NCBI GenBank assembly: GCA_038373865.1
Contig: JAXGGA010000020.1
Coordinates: 372,001-436,000, forward strand
Source: Uloborus plumipes
Taxonomy: Eukaryota; Arthropoda; Arachnida; Araneae; Uloboridae
DNA length: 64,000 nt
Reading direction: 5' to 3'
Part shown: piece by piece, positions 1 to 15,100 of the stretch
Layout of the letters: each line of letters begins with the position of its first letter
How positions within the stretch are numbered: position 1 is the stretch's first letter
Made by a program: the position numbers and the translations under genes
Notes under the pieces: generated by a model
The model's database searches: none
Told to the model about the DNA's origin: nothing
Seen by the model: only the letters and a program-made list of their open reading frames with translations

Positions 1-2460
<2,460 letters not shown>

Positions 2461-3653
2461 AAAGGATATAACTAAAACAAAATGTTTATTTTACTATAAT
2501 AGCAAAAAATCCTTGATGTTTTTAAACATACGTCGATGTGTTTCGTATCATTGGCTTATGTGTGAATTTCTTATTTTATTTTTAACTCAATCCTTTAAAT
2601 AATTCGGTGAAACTTAAATTGAATGAGCAAAATGAAAAAAAATGCAGTTTTTAACAGTATATATGGGACGAAGTTAAGATGGTAATAAATTTCTTCCACT
2701 CTCTTCTACGAAAGTGAAAACTAATTTAGAAGGTGAGAAGAGCGTAAAAATAATGGAGCTACCTAATTATATTACGGAAATTATAAATTTCGTTGCAACT
2801 AGTTTTGAATAACAATATAACTCTGACTTTTGTGATAACTGGTATTTTCTGCTTCCACATTGTCTAGTACTGTCCAGTAATGTGTAGCCCAGTCCAAGAA
2901 TTCGTTACACATCATTGAAAAACAAGCTAGAGTAACTCCTTTATTTTAATCTTCTCAGAACAATGTTAAATTCATTAAAAAAATAATGAAATACAAACCT
3001 GGATTTATGTTTCTTAGTGGAAATATTTACGAAAAAATGAATCTCAGGAAAATATAAAAAGGGTAGGAAAAAATATTTTTGTTAAACAAAACCAATATTA
3101 AATATGTAAACTGCCAATGCTTTATTGAAATAAATAGTTCATAATCTGTTTAGTTACTTGACAGTCATTTTTTTTTTTCGACTTATGATTCAAAAATAAA
3201 TTACGCTTTCTTAGGCAATGTTTTGATATCTGATACAATTCATCGTATTAATTCTTGATTTCTTCTAATTTTCCTGTGGCAATTTATAAAATGTGTCACA
3301 TAAGTTTCATTTAATATTGATTGACTTTGTGTGCAATTTTAAAAAAGCAGGTTAGTTTTAGAAAGCTTTCAATTTTTAAATTTTGTTGATCGCAGTTTTC
3401 TATCCCACTAATATGAGGATATCGTAAGGTCAGGTGATATTAATTAACATTTAAAAATTGATATGCTTGTTACTTACTTCAATTTGTTTTATATAGTTAC
3501 ATTTCTGATGCATAGGAATGCAAAGAATGTGTTTTGTTTTTAGTTTCTATTTGATGTGTAAATTAATTTCAACTTTTTAAGATTTCTACTGAAGTAATCA
3601 ATACAAAACACACTTATCTGAGCCGGGACAACAATATTCAAACATTTAAATGC

Positions 3654-3896
3654 ATGGCCAAGTGTTGTTTATTCCAAACTATTAATATAAATAAATCATT
3701 GGTACTGTCTGTTTCCACACTCTGCGCCTGGCAGCAACGAACGCTTCCATTTGAAAAAGGGGAAATGGGTTTAGGAAGCGCACTACCCGGTGCCTTCAGT
3801 TTATGTTTGCTGGCTACTCCTGGTCGCATTTCCCCCCTATTTCGAGAAAATAAGAAGAGACTTGGTGAGTGCACAGATTCTAGGGTAGTCGCGTGA
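3654..3896 (+). other. Possible exon or repeat fragment, unassigned
   Basis: The base composition is clearly less AT-rich here than in the flanks. An 80-codon frame spans it, and a good splice-donor-like string (CTTGGTGAGTGC) lies at about 3860-3871 inside the frame. The reverse strand is open over nearly the same interval, so openness is not evidence of coding. I do not recognise the peptide. It could be an exon, a transposon fragment or chance. Confidence 0.15.
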
Positions 3897-4689
3897 AAAA
3901 ATGTTGGACAGTATTAGGCGCTTTATTTTTTCTTCAGACAAATAAGCCATGAATCCCAAACACCAAATCATTGGCTCCTTTGCCTTTCATTTGTAATTTA
4001 AGTTCTATGCACGAAGTAATGTATGTACTCCCGACAAACAGTTCATGTAAGCAACTTCTAATCATTGTAACATACGTTCTGAATATATCAAAACAAGATA
4101 GTTAAGTCTCTTATGAAACCAATAGCCCCTGATAAGATTTTTAGTTACATTCACTTAATTTCTGTCTAATTTGTTTCATTCATTATTTTTTCCATTATCG
4201 CAAGAAATTGAAACAAATCAATGGTAAATGTCATTGCTAAAAAAAAGTTGCTCTTTTTGTGATACGTCGTAAAAAAGTTTTACGAGTATGATTACAACGG
4301 TTAAATTTACAACGTTTCGTGTAATTGGAGAATGACAAATTTCTTGTTTCGATTGGAAAATTAGCCGTTAAACATGGTTGAGAAATGCATAAAATGAGCG
4401 ATCATAATGCTTTTGACATAAAGAGTAATAAAACCCAACAGCTTATCAAATGAACGCTCTAACGAACATACCGAGTTCAAACCTCCCTTTCACCAAAAGA
4501 ATATTCCAACCACGCAGTGTTAAAAGATTTAAGCAGCGAATGAAAGCATGGATTTTACCTTAGCACGTTCTTTCCAAATGCCCATTTTCATGGATAATAA
4601 AAAGGGTTTAAAACAAAACGAGATTGGCTAATAAAAATAATAACAGAAAAAAAGGAATTTAACAGGCATTGTTTAGCGACCCTCATTCC

Positions 4690-5160
4690 ACCAACCAATC
4701 TGGCTAATGAACGTTATGGAGAATTGCCGCAAAGAAGGGACGCTGCCTTTCTGACAGCCATGAGCCACATTCGAAGTGCACTCACGTTGACGCTATTTCT
4801 CCCAGATTTGAAGATACTAACGTCAAACTCGCGCGCTTTTTTATCGATTGAATAAGGAATAAAGTTGGTCAAAGCCGCTAAAAAGTCTGCCGGAAAATTC
4901 ACCTCACGAAAACTTGATCCTTCGACAGCACGAGGAAGACGAACTTAACCCCCCGAAACTTTGAAAATGATCTTTGCTACAGCCGTCACTACGGCGCTTC
5001 GATCACAAACTTTTTATTGTTTTTGGTGGCTACCAATAAATTGACGGTTATTTCAATAGAAAGGCAAAATGTCATTCTCTGGCGACACTTATTCCCTCTT
5101 TTTTTCCGACGGCCGTCCCTTGACAGACGTGACTTCTATTTCTTCGCATTCTTTCGTGAA
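4690..5160. promoter_or_regulatory. CpG-rich patch, candidate promoter region
   Basis: By eye this interval has many more CpG dinucleotides than the surrounding DNA, including CGCGCG near 4831. CCAAT-type strings occur near 4694 (ACCAACCAATCTGG) and 5031 (CTACCAATAAATTG). A 62-codon minus-strand frame at 4714-4902 is unrecognisable. The promoter role is inference only. Confidence 0.2.
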
Positions 5161-6174
5161 GGCTTACACTAGCAAAAGCACAAGGTATCACACAATGAAT
5201 AACAGCAGCCGTCTGTAGATATTCAACTAGATAATGCTTTTTTCTACTACTTTATCAGGGAAGAAAGATGAAAATACTTGTGACAGTCTTGCATTGCAAT
5301 AATCTTATAAGCAAAAGCAATGTTGATTATTTTTCATGCAGGTAGTTTTTTCGAACGTAATAACCTCGTTAACAAATTCCCTTATCGAATCTATCTTTAA
5401 TAACTAAATCTACTAAATTTTTATTTCAGAAACCCACCAAGTGCATTTTTTTAAAAAAATCGGAAAGCTAAAAAAAGCTTTGCGAGTGAAGCTTTTCTTT
5501 TGAAAAAAATAAAATGTTTCTTGTTTTATTGCAAGATAAATTAATTTAAAAATTTTTTTTTTTCAAGCCAAAACCTTTTCTTGGAAAGTTCTTAAAAAAA
5601 AAAGCACCTGACGGGTTTCCGAAATAAACGATTCAATTGACTTTGACAACTCATAGAAATATTTCAACAAAATTGTGTCATGTACTAAACAAAATATTTT
5701 CTTCGGAACATTCAATAAAGAAGTTCAGAAAAAAACCTTTGATTGTATTAATACTATATTATACATTGTAAACTCTTTATCCTTATAATTGAAAGTTAAA
5801 TCGTTTAAATAAGCGATAAAATGTCTTTTGTTGTCAGTGTAGTCTACGAAATTGCTACAAATTACTTTTTTTATTAGTGAATTCGTTATGAATTTTAATT
5901 TAAAACTCTAATGTCAGCTTAAAAAATAAATTAGATTTGCAAATATAGGTGTTGGCATTTAGAAAAATATGCTGGCAAAATTGAACATGTTAAAGATATT
6001 TCCAAGTTACCAGGCATACTGAGTAGTAAACTTAAATTTTTAAAGATCTTAATTGCTAAAAAAAGGTCAAACTGTTTTGAACTATCGAAAATGCATAAGT
6101 ATATGATATTACGGAATTTTTTAATGCTTGTTTCATGCGTTAGACAATAATATATTATTTCATTTGGAAGTTAA

Positions 6175-7974
6175 CCCATTAACCGCCGAAAGTCGAAATC
6201 ATTATTTGTTTTTGATACAAATCATAAAAGTTATTATTTTGAACCCATACAGTAGTATTATGCTGCAAAAAGAACAAAATTTCACTTACATTTAGAAATA
6301 TGGGGTGTTGCGTTAACGCAACGTCAGCGCAAAAGGGGTACAGATGCTAAGTAGTTTTATTTGATGCAATTCCGCAGTTTCAATGCGTTTTAGACAGGTA
6401 AAATTTGTATGAGCTTTGATATGGTTTTGAAACGTGCAGAGAACTTTAGAAGAAATTGAAATTTGTTTTTAAAAAATCAATCTTTATAAATTTTAAATTT
6501 AACAAAATTTGATTATTAAAAGTCATACATGATAAACTTTGTTGCAATCGGGGTGGAGAGCAATATCGCAAGCATTGCAACGATAAACAGTTTGACAATG
6601 GCAATGGGCCCGTGGTCATCCCGATGAGTAAGGTGTCGGACTCATAACCGGAGGGTCTTGGGTTTGATCCTAGCCGATCAAAGATTCACCGTCATCACTA
6701 ATGGTGTCTGGGTGACGCAAAGTAAGGGTTGTGGTCACAAAGTCCTCCAAGTGAAACGATGCTTCTGGAGGTACAAGACCAGTTGTTTGCTCGACCCTTG
6801 GTCTTGTTCAAAAGAACGGAGCGCTCTCAGCTAAATCGGGCTTTCACCATAATGGTGCTCATGAAAACGAAAGACGTACTTATTCCGCATTAAATCGGGT
6901 GGATCTGTCTACTCGGGCTCGGTAGTGGTTTCAGAAACAACATAATACTTGCACCGCAGCCATTTGTTATTTGCAAACCTTGCTGTAAAATGCCCCCCCC
7001 CCCCCTAGATACTGGCATTGGTAAGCTGAATGTACTTGGCTGTCCTGTAGCTGTACTTTTCTTCTGTGTATTATTATCAAAGGGGGGGGGGTAAAAAATT
7101 AAGTGCAACCTCTCGTCTAAAATCCAACAGTGACTTTTTATTTCCGTCTTCAGATAGTCTTGAAAGTTTCCAAGCACTTGTTTGTGCAACATCGATATAA
7201 TTTGAAAATGTTGACCACCATTTTTTCTCTCGGACTCTAATTCTATGATTTGAAACTAAATTATCGCACAAATCAACATTCCTCATTTTCATGTTATATT
7301 GCTCAATGATACAAAGCTGAGGAACAGAAATATTTTTCTTCTGAATTCTAGAGTAGCGAGAAACGATCTTTCAAGGCTCAATTTTACCGTAAGTAGAACT
7401 TCGAATCATCATCAGAGTTTTTTTTTTTTTTTTTTCAAAAAGCTGTTCGAATGCTTCTTAAACTAAGATATCTTGTTCTGGGCATTTCAAAATGCGGAGA
7501 CGAAAAAAAAAGCTTGCACACTCAAAACGCATAGAATAGAAATGAAATCTATGAATTTCGGAAGAGTAGTTGAGACCGGCAGTCTGACTACCCCTTTTTC
7601 GCTGACGATGCGCACACGCAACACCTGCTTTAGCTTTCCTTCCCTCCCCCAGAGAATCAATTTCCGAGTGGATTTTTTTTTTATGTAAGTGACCTTGACT
7701 AAAAGTATTTCCCTTATAAACCCAAACTTTTTTTATTTTCTAACTTTTTTGATAAAAAAAATAGATCCCGAATTTGAGCAAAAAAGACCATGCTAGAACT
7801 GCAATTTTTATTACACATAAAAAAAAATGTTTGAGGCAATTTTTTTACTAAACATGTTTACATGGTTGTTCTTAAACCTAAAACTGAAATCGGTACAAAA
7901 ATTAGTTAAATAGCGAATGTTTTATGATTTTTTATAATGACCGTTGGGTCAACGCAACACCAGCGGGTAATGGG
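6175..7974. mobile_element. piggyBac-like non-autonomous element (TTAA-flanked)
   Basis: The left end reads TTAA then CCCATTAACCGCC. The right end reads GCGGGTAATGGG then TTAA, so the termini are inverted repeats of CCCATTAxCCGC inside a TTAA duplication (6171-6174 and 7975-7978). TTAA targets and CCC-type termini fit the piggyBac superfamily. A GTTGCGTTxACxCAAC string occurs subterminally on both sides. No transposase frame is visible in the 1.8 kb, so it is a non-autonomous or decayed copy. A tRNA-derived SINE (6603-6880) is nested inside. Confidence 0.6.
6603..6880 (+). mobile_element. tRNA-derived SINE
   Basis: The 5' part (about 6607-6684) resembles a tRNA. It has a G-rich acceptor-like start, a D-arm-like region with GAGTAAGG, an anticodon-like loop CTCATAA and a strong B-box GGGTTTGATCC. 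Roughly 200 bp of unrelated body follows, ending near an AATGGTGCTCATGAAAACG string. No clear target duplication was found, so the 3' limit is approximate. It lies inside the TTAA-flanked element and is therefore younger than it. Confidence 0.6.
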
Positions 7975-7978
7975 TTAA

Positions 7979-9357
7979 TGTTAGTAAAAAAACGGTAAAA
8001 GCATCGTAATTACATGGCGATTGAAAAATTCGGCTTGCATAAAATATAAATTTTACAATGCTTACGAAAAAAAATGTTATGAAAAATAAGTAACTGGTAA
8101 AATATATGAATGTATCATATATTTTTTAATTAACATATCTTAGCGTTAAAACGATAATTAAAAATCGAGTAAGTCTTACGAATCATAACTATGGGCGATT
8201 CTCTATAAACTCGTCATTTTTCGTACAGAATCTGTCCGGACATGTTTTTTTTTTTTTTCAATGTTCGTATAATATGAATACTATTGTTCATGAAACTAAT
8301 ATAATAAACTAAATAAATAATATATTAGTTATTTCTAATGAACCAATACGAAGTAACCACGTAAAAATCATCAGCAGTTTTTGGCTGGAAGCTTAGGGCA
8401 GACCGATCAGTGAATTAACACATGAGCACAGTTTCATTTTCAAAAATTCAAAGCATGGTTTAAAAAAAGCAGAATTTGTCGCATTACTGTAAAGAAAAAA
8501 AAGATTACGTGGAAATTATATAATGCATGTTTCATCCTAACAATGAAAGGATTAATATATTTTGGGTATGGCTCCGAGAAATGTTTTTAAATGATCACTG
8601 TTGATATAAAGATGTTTTTGTCAGCGCTTAAATTAAATTCTTCTCTATACAAAAATCATAAAACAAATTCAAATTTTGAAACACCAGCCTTTCTACATTA
8701 TTTAAAAGTCTAATTTGTTTCTGTCTTTCCTTCACACTCAAATCATGTAATCAATTTGCCCTTCATCCAATATGCTAATAAATCAAACTTGCGTGATAAA
8801 AGTTTTTCTTTTTAATCAATCAAAACTTTCAAAAGTAAAATGTCTTGTAAAGTTGAAAACAGAACTCGGTGTAGGAAACGTGAAAAATTGAGCTCTGTTT
8901 CTTTTAGAAACTGAAACTCATTTACATGAAGTGAAAGCGAAAATCCTGTTCACCATTATCTAACACTTCAATTTTCAAACTGTTATTTAAAATCAATTCC
9001 TTGATGACTTTCGCTTAAAATGTGACATTTTTTTCTTCTCGAGGTTTGGAATGAAATTGCACATTCAAACTGCCTTTTGAGTTTCATATTAGACTCAATG
9101 GCATAAAAATATTTTTTACCGATTTAGATCTCTATCATAATACTTGCCATTTGCGTTAAATAATTTTGAACTAATGTACACTAATGTTTAATTGGAACTA
9201 ACGGCTAGATGTTTTTTCAACATATGTAAATAGTATGTAGTATAAATAGTAGATTTCAATTTTTAACTAAAGATGGAACAAAGCTTCGACCACACGCAAT
9301 CACAAGTTCTAATTCGGCCGCTTTGACTTATAATGTATGGTGTCAAAAATCATTTAA
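7979..9357. other. AT-rich stretch, no feature seen
   Basis: Only A/T homopolymer runs are visible, for example the T tract near 8246. There is no gene, repeat pair or RNA-like fold. Confidence 0.6.
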
Positions 9358-9466
9358 CAATTAAAGGGCTTGGAGGATGAAGGGGCTATGTTACATTTTA
9401 AAAAATGAACAATCTGTCAATTTCTGTTTTGTCACACAATCCCTTCATCTCCTAACCCCTTCAATT
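9358..9466. repeat. Short imperfect inverted repeat
   Basis: The left arm (AATTAAAGGGCTTGGAGG and onward) is mirrored by the right arm (CTCCTAACCCCTTCAATT). Arms are about 32 bp with a central spacer of about 45 bp. It may be a small foldback MITE. No target duplication is evident. Confidence 0.5.
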
Positions 9467-10458
9467 ATAATCGCAAAAAATACTGTCCTGTAAGCTATAC
9501 ACAGATATGAATAGCACACAGCAAAATAAGATAAAAATTACAGTAATGATTGGGTGTTTTGAACAATTAAAGGCCAAAACTCTCTAATAGTTAACAGTGT
9601 ATTCTATTTAACTTAATAGCTGTTACAAAACAATTAAGTGAATTTAAATTTCACTTCCTTCATACGTATATGATTAACTTTAATTGCTTTAAAATGAAGC
9701 TAGTAACATGTGGCTTTCTTTAAACATTTCTTAACTTAAAACTGAAAAGGGGGGTTAGTTTTTAACATCACCAGGGAAAGAATGTCTTTTAAAAACATAG
9801 TTTTTAATGCATATCTATGTTTATGTGTAAAATTCCACTTTTGGTGAAATTTACTTATCTGTTGACAAAACGTAACCAATTTTGTACAGATTGTTCAAGA
9901 TTATTCATTATAGTCTAAAGTTATAAAACATCCTGCGAATTAAGAAGAAGGGAATTCAAACGGAGCTTTTCTTTATTTTTTTTAGTAAGCAAATATGAGT
10001 AAAGTGCCTGTTCATTGCACGTCCCCTCTTGTTTAAAGATATTAAGTTTCGATTTCATTTATTATTTCAACGAAAATGCTTAGTTTTAATTTAATTCTTC
10101 TTTTTCAAAAAAAAAAAAAAAACAATTATTTAATTAAAAAAAAAATATTTTATTTAATATAAATACTGAACAATAAGTTAAGTCAGGAAGAATGCATATA
10201 AATGATTCTAACAAACTCAAATTATTTTCATTTTTTAAAATTAAGGATGTTTAAATATCTATTAAAGTAATTAATGTATAGTGTAAATAGCAGCTAACTT
10301 TCAGATAAGTTTTCCCGTAATTTAATGTTTGATTATATCATTTGATTTTACTATAAACATTAACTTAACTGTAGAATATGGTTTTCATATTCTAAACAAT
10401 GCTTCACTTTGCTTATTTACAAGTACAAAACAATACCAGTATAAAATAATAATATATA
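9467..10458. other. AT-rich stretch, no feature seen
   Basis: It contains A runs near 10110-10145 and nothing interpretable as a gene. Confidence 0.6.
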
Positions 10459-12152
10459 GGGTGAGTTCTGGTAAGTGCGTCTACGGGGTAAGTGCGTCCA
10501 CTGGGAATTATATGAACACTGTCCTGAAATGGCTTCTGCAACACATCGACTATGTTAGATAACTGTCTAATGATAATTTCAATAGGTAGAATTCAGGCCT
10601 GGATTCAATAGACGAAACACAATCAGAGACAACTTAAATGTCTTCAAAAAAACTCTAAAGTAAAGATTGAGAAGGTTTTGTTTCAGTTTCTCTTGTAGTC
10701 ATATCGAGCAATTGAAGTCAAGAAATGCAAGTGGTTTCTTTTGAGTAATAGATACTAATAACATACATGGGGTATTTTGATCAAATACTCTAACTAAAAT
10801 TTATTTATATGACGGTAAGAACTTTTCCTTTCTTTACAGTAAGGTGGGGGTAAGTGCGTACCATTATGATGGGGCAAGTGCGTACCACTATCATGAGGCA
10901 TATGCGTACTATTATGCGGAGCAAGTGCGTACCATTATGATGAGACAAGTGTGTACCATTACGTGGAAAATTCGACTCTCGTAATTCACCTTTAATTTTG
11001 CTTATAACTCTTTTATAAGCCGATTATAAATCCGACGTCATTTCCATCAAGTATTTATATTTTCATTGAATGCGGCATAAGATTTAAATTTTATTCATTA
11101 CCTCTGAAATATATTGGCTTTTAGGTATCAGTAAATTTTTCGTTGAAAATAGCGATTGTAAGCTACACTTAATTTAAACCAGAATGACAAATGAAGCAAT
11201 GAAATTAAGTGAAACACTAAATAAGGAACCAACTTATTCAAAAAACGAAGGTGGAGTAATGAATAAATTATATTTAAGAAAATTAAGAACACCTTGTGAA
11301 AAACTATTTCAATATACAAGAAAAAAAAAAGTACAAGTATCATATCGTGATCATTTTCTTTTTTTTTTTTTTTTTTGCTTTTTATTTTGTGTTTTTTATT
11401 ACTGCTGCTGATTCTAATAAGAAAAATATTTTAAAACCGTATTTATTCAAAAAAAGAAGAAAAAAAACGAATTGTTCACTCAGGTCACCTAACTATCTAC
11501 CATACAAATAGAATTAAACAAAATCACAGGGGTACGCACTTACAACAGCACTATTGGAGGCACATGCTTCATCTTACATTTAAGAAGGGGTAAGTGGGAA
11601 CCCTGGCTTAAACACAGACTGATAAATGTATTAAACCAAAATAAACTATGTATGGTATGAGTGATTATTACTAAATAAAAACAACTTACATTTGCTCACT
11701 TGATCTTATTAAAAGGACAGAGGAAGAATCACAGACACAACTCTCTCAATCTTCAAATCACAGTTGTTCGTAAGACACGTGGGATATCACTGATTGCGTT
11801 TCATCCATGCAAGAAAGTGCTGATTTCTAGTATTAGGAATTATCCCAAGGCAACTACCTAACATATTTAATATGTGCCAGAAGTTTTTTCCTGCTCATAT
11901 TCTCATAATTTAAGGTGGGCGTACTTACCCCGCTAGATAGGGAAAGTGCGTACCTTAGAATAGGTGTCATAAACCAAGTCACAAAACCTATGCTTATGGT
12001 TTATTTAACATATTATATGCTTGAAAATCTTAGTAAAGGATCTGGAAAGAAAACTAAAAAAAAATTGTGAGTGTACAAGGTTTTTCAACAGAGCAACATC
12101 CTTGAGAACATGAATTTTGAAAAAAAGGGTACGCTCTTACCAGAACTCACCC
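10459..12152. mobile_element. TIR element with AAGTGCGTACC subterminal repeats
   Basis: The left end GGGTGAGTTCTGGTAAGTGC and the right end GCTCTTACCAGAACTCACCC form inverted repeats of about 20 bp with one mismatch (T/A), both flanked by TA. Inside the left end the motif (A)AGTGCGTACC or close variants recurs at about 10480, 10494, 10854, 10876, 10923 and 10950, usually preceded by GGGG. Inside the right end it occurs in both orientations (about 11531, 11929, 11945, 12129). This fits a DNA transposon with multiple transposase-binding sites. No transposase frame is present. I cannot assign a superfamily. Confidence 0.65.
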
Positions 12153-15100
12153 TACTTTAATTAGTGAAACTAAATTAAAAATAAGACAATAAGCTGAAAA
12201 TGCTGCGTAACACACACTAAGAATATTAAAACATATGAAGTAAATCATCAAATTGTAGGCATTCATTGGTTAAACTTCAATATATGCATCATCCGAAGCT
12301 TCGGTATTCGGCGGTTCGGCCAAACTGCGATTTATTCCATCTCTAACTTAAACAGAATTACACGAACGAGTACAACGTCTGGGTAATATTACTTGGTCAA
12401 CTTTTCTACTTTTGGGTCGATAGTAAGTTTATAAATTTTGAAATACGTTTCTAGTTTATTTTTCAGCAATGTCACAAAACGTAAAAAGACAGAACTGCGA
12501 AATAAACACTAATGTTTCACAAAAATGACACGAAAACTAATTCATTAATTAAGATGTTAATTACTTTAATGATAATAACAAAAGATTACGTTCAGCTAAA
12601 GTTATGACATGGAGAAATTGATGAATGTCAATTTGTCCACCTCCTTTATAACTTTTGAAGAAACTGCCTGGTTCTACAAACTTTTTTATTTTATTCTTTT
12701 AGTTCGAAAAGTCTTCGCCCGGACACTTTCTTGACACTATTTTTTCTTCTTTCTTCAAGCAGAATTTTTGCTCAAAATTTCAAACTTACATAGCTCGTAA
12801 CAGGCGGATTATCTTTGGATTAACTTTGTCAGAAAAATCTGTAACAAAGCAGTGCATTACAATATTTTAGTGACATAAAACAGGGGAAAAAATGCTAGAG
12901 CGAGGCGAGACAATATGTCGTTAGGTTTATTTTCTTCAAAAGATAGAAAAACACATAGTTAAAACAAATAATAAAAAAAAAAGTCCACCACAGATTTATC
13001 ATTGACGGAAGTAATTAATAGTTTAAATCAAAAAATGTTAAAAGTTTTATTTCCTGCTAAAATATAATAGCTGCAGAAAATTTTATTTTTGATACAAATT
13101 TATATAAATATATAAATCTAATAATTCGATTGTTAATTTCATTGTTAATATTTTTGCGTTTTGTAGTAAAACGGTTCTGACAATTGAGACCGTTTTTATA
13201 GTATTGTATAAAATATGTTTAGTTATTTATTTATTCAATTTACTTTGATATTTCAGGTTTGCATGGGGAAAACTCTTTCTCGTTGTTTTTTTCTATATGT
13301 TGACATTTTTCGACTATATTCATTAGGTTGTACCCCAGTCCGATACCTGAACCATTAACAGAAATCTCTTTCAACCAATCAAAATTCTTTAATCGGAAGT
13401 TCAGATGTCTAACTGAGGCTGGAAAATATGGCAGTAACCGTTTACACAACGCTGAGTCTTCGCGTATTAGATGTACGGACGTTTAATGATCTACGATGCG
13501 TACACGTCGTACAAATTTATGCTGATAGTGAAGAAGTTTCTGGAAAAGACGAGATCAAGTATCTAACTCATACAACAGTTCTGATAACATGCAACTAAAT
13601 GGGAAACTCCGTGTTACTTTAAATGAAAAATAAGAATTATTGTCAGCTGTATTTTCAATGAACCAAGCTTGAAAAAAGTTTCCAAACCACATGTCACAAA
13701 AAGACTGGTCCCGGTAAACCAAGTAGGAATCTTGGAAAATGCTTTACATCACAATACACACAGCAAAAATATAGAACTAAATGCCTACTTGATGTTAATG
13801 TTTGAAGTATATAAACACATTTAAACTGTCAAACATACATATTTTTAGCTGTATTTCGTGTCTGAAATATTTTTAAGTAACTAATTAGAAATTCATGAAA
13901 TGAGTGGGAGGATTTCTTGAGCTGCTAAATCGCCTGGGAGAAAAAGGCCTTGAGTACAAAGGGTAAATATATTCACAATATTAAAATATTTCATTTAAAA
14001 CTATGACGTGTTAAAAACGCCTAAAGCATGAAATATTTTAATGTAAAAGGATAAAATTAATACTCTTTTCATAATTACCTTTATTTCTAAAATTAGTGTT
14101 TACATAAAATATATATACATTTTAATCTCAGATAATTGGTTCAGGAGTTAAAAATATATGTTGGTTAAAATATGGTATATGAGAAGGTGAAAAAGTGCTT
14201 TAATGTGATAAAACTGCTGTTAGTCTGGAAGCGAGGTGGTTCGTGTAGTTTTGTAAACGTTCCTTTTTAAATCTTTCTGTGTTCTGATTTTCTCGTATTT
14301 CTGAAAACCGCTATTATTATCATTATTTTAGTTCCTTTCGTGTTCACTGGTTATCTGTTTTCCAATTGTCCTGCTAAGTATTTAAAGTTTTTTCTTTGAC
14401 TTTAATTTTAAACACTTCTGAGTTTGGTTACTTTTTATGAAATGCTACCGATATGACGTCTAAAAAGAAAATCGAAGAATATTTATGGGTGCGTATTGAA
14501 GAATAACTATTTATGTACCATAGCTTTAAAAAAAAGAAGTATGTTCCCTATGCTTACATAAGTTACATAAGCTACTAAGAACAAATGAAGGGCGAAAAAA
14601 TAACTAAGCTAAAACTTTTGACTATGTATTTTACAGGTTAAAGGAATTATTTAAGCCAATTATGCCGATTAAAATTTGTAGTCTAGGGGGTCAAGCAGTT
14701 TTATGATGAACCACATTTACTTGTAGTCATTCATTTCCTAATACTGCTAAAGTTAATATATACAAAACGTTGAAAATATTATAATAAAATATATGTTTTC
14801 GTCAACAATTAACTGGCTTTCTTTTGCATTTAAGAATCTTCAAAACAATTTAATCTTCTGAAATACAAACCTTTCTTCACTATTTAGATTTAAGCGTTTG
14901 CCTTAGAAATGCTTTGCTTGGGCTTTATGACTGTTTCCCTGAATATATTTTTGTATACTTCCATATATCCTAAACTATATTTCCGTATTATTATTCCGTT
15001 TTTATTACTTATTTTGAAATTATATGCCGGAATAGAAGGCTGAATATAATGTGTTTTTGGGTTATGTGACGAATTTAAATATAAAAATTGGAAATGTGCT

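Larger units (their letters stand above)
2461..6170. other. AT-rich stretch with two CpG-richer patches
   Basis: Most of this stretch shows nothing beyond A/T runs. The patches at 3640-3896 and 4690-5160 are listed separately. Confidence 0.5.

Noticed and set aside
10459..12152. CRISPR-like array of AAGTGCGTACC
   Set aside because: The repeats are short, irregularly spaced and in mixed orientation inside a TIR element, in eukaryotic DNA.
9268..12352. A larger hAT element enclosing the AAGTGCGTACC element, with ends TAAAGATGGAA and TTCCATCTCTA
   Set aside because: The end match is only about 10 bp and the flanking 8-mers (TTTTTAAC and ACTTAAAC) agree poorly.
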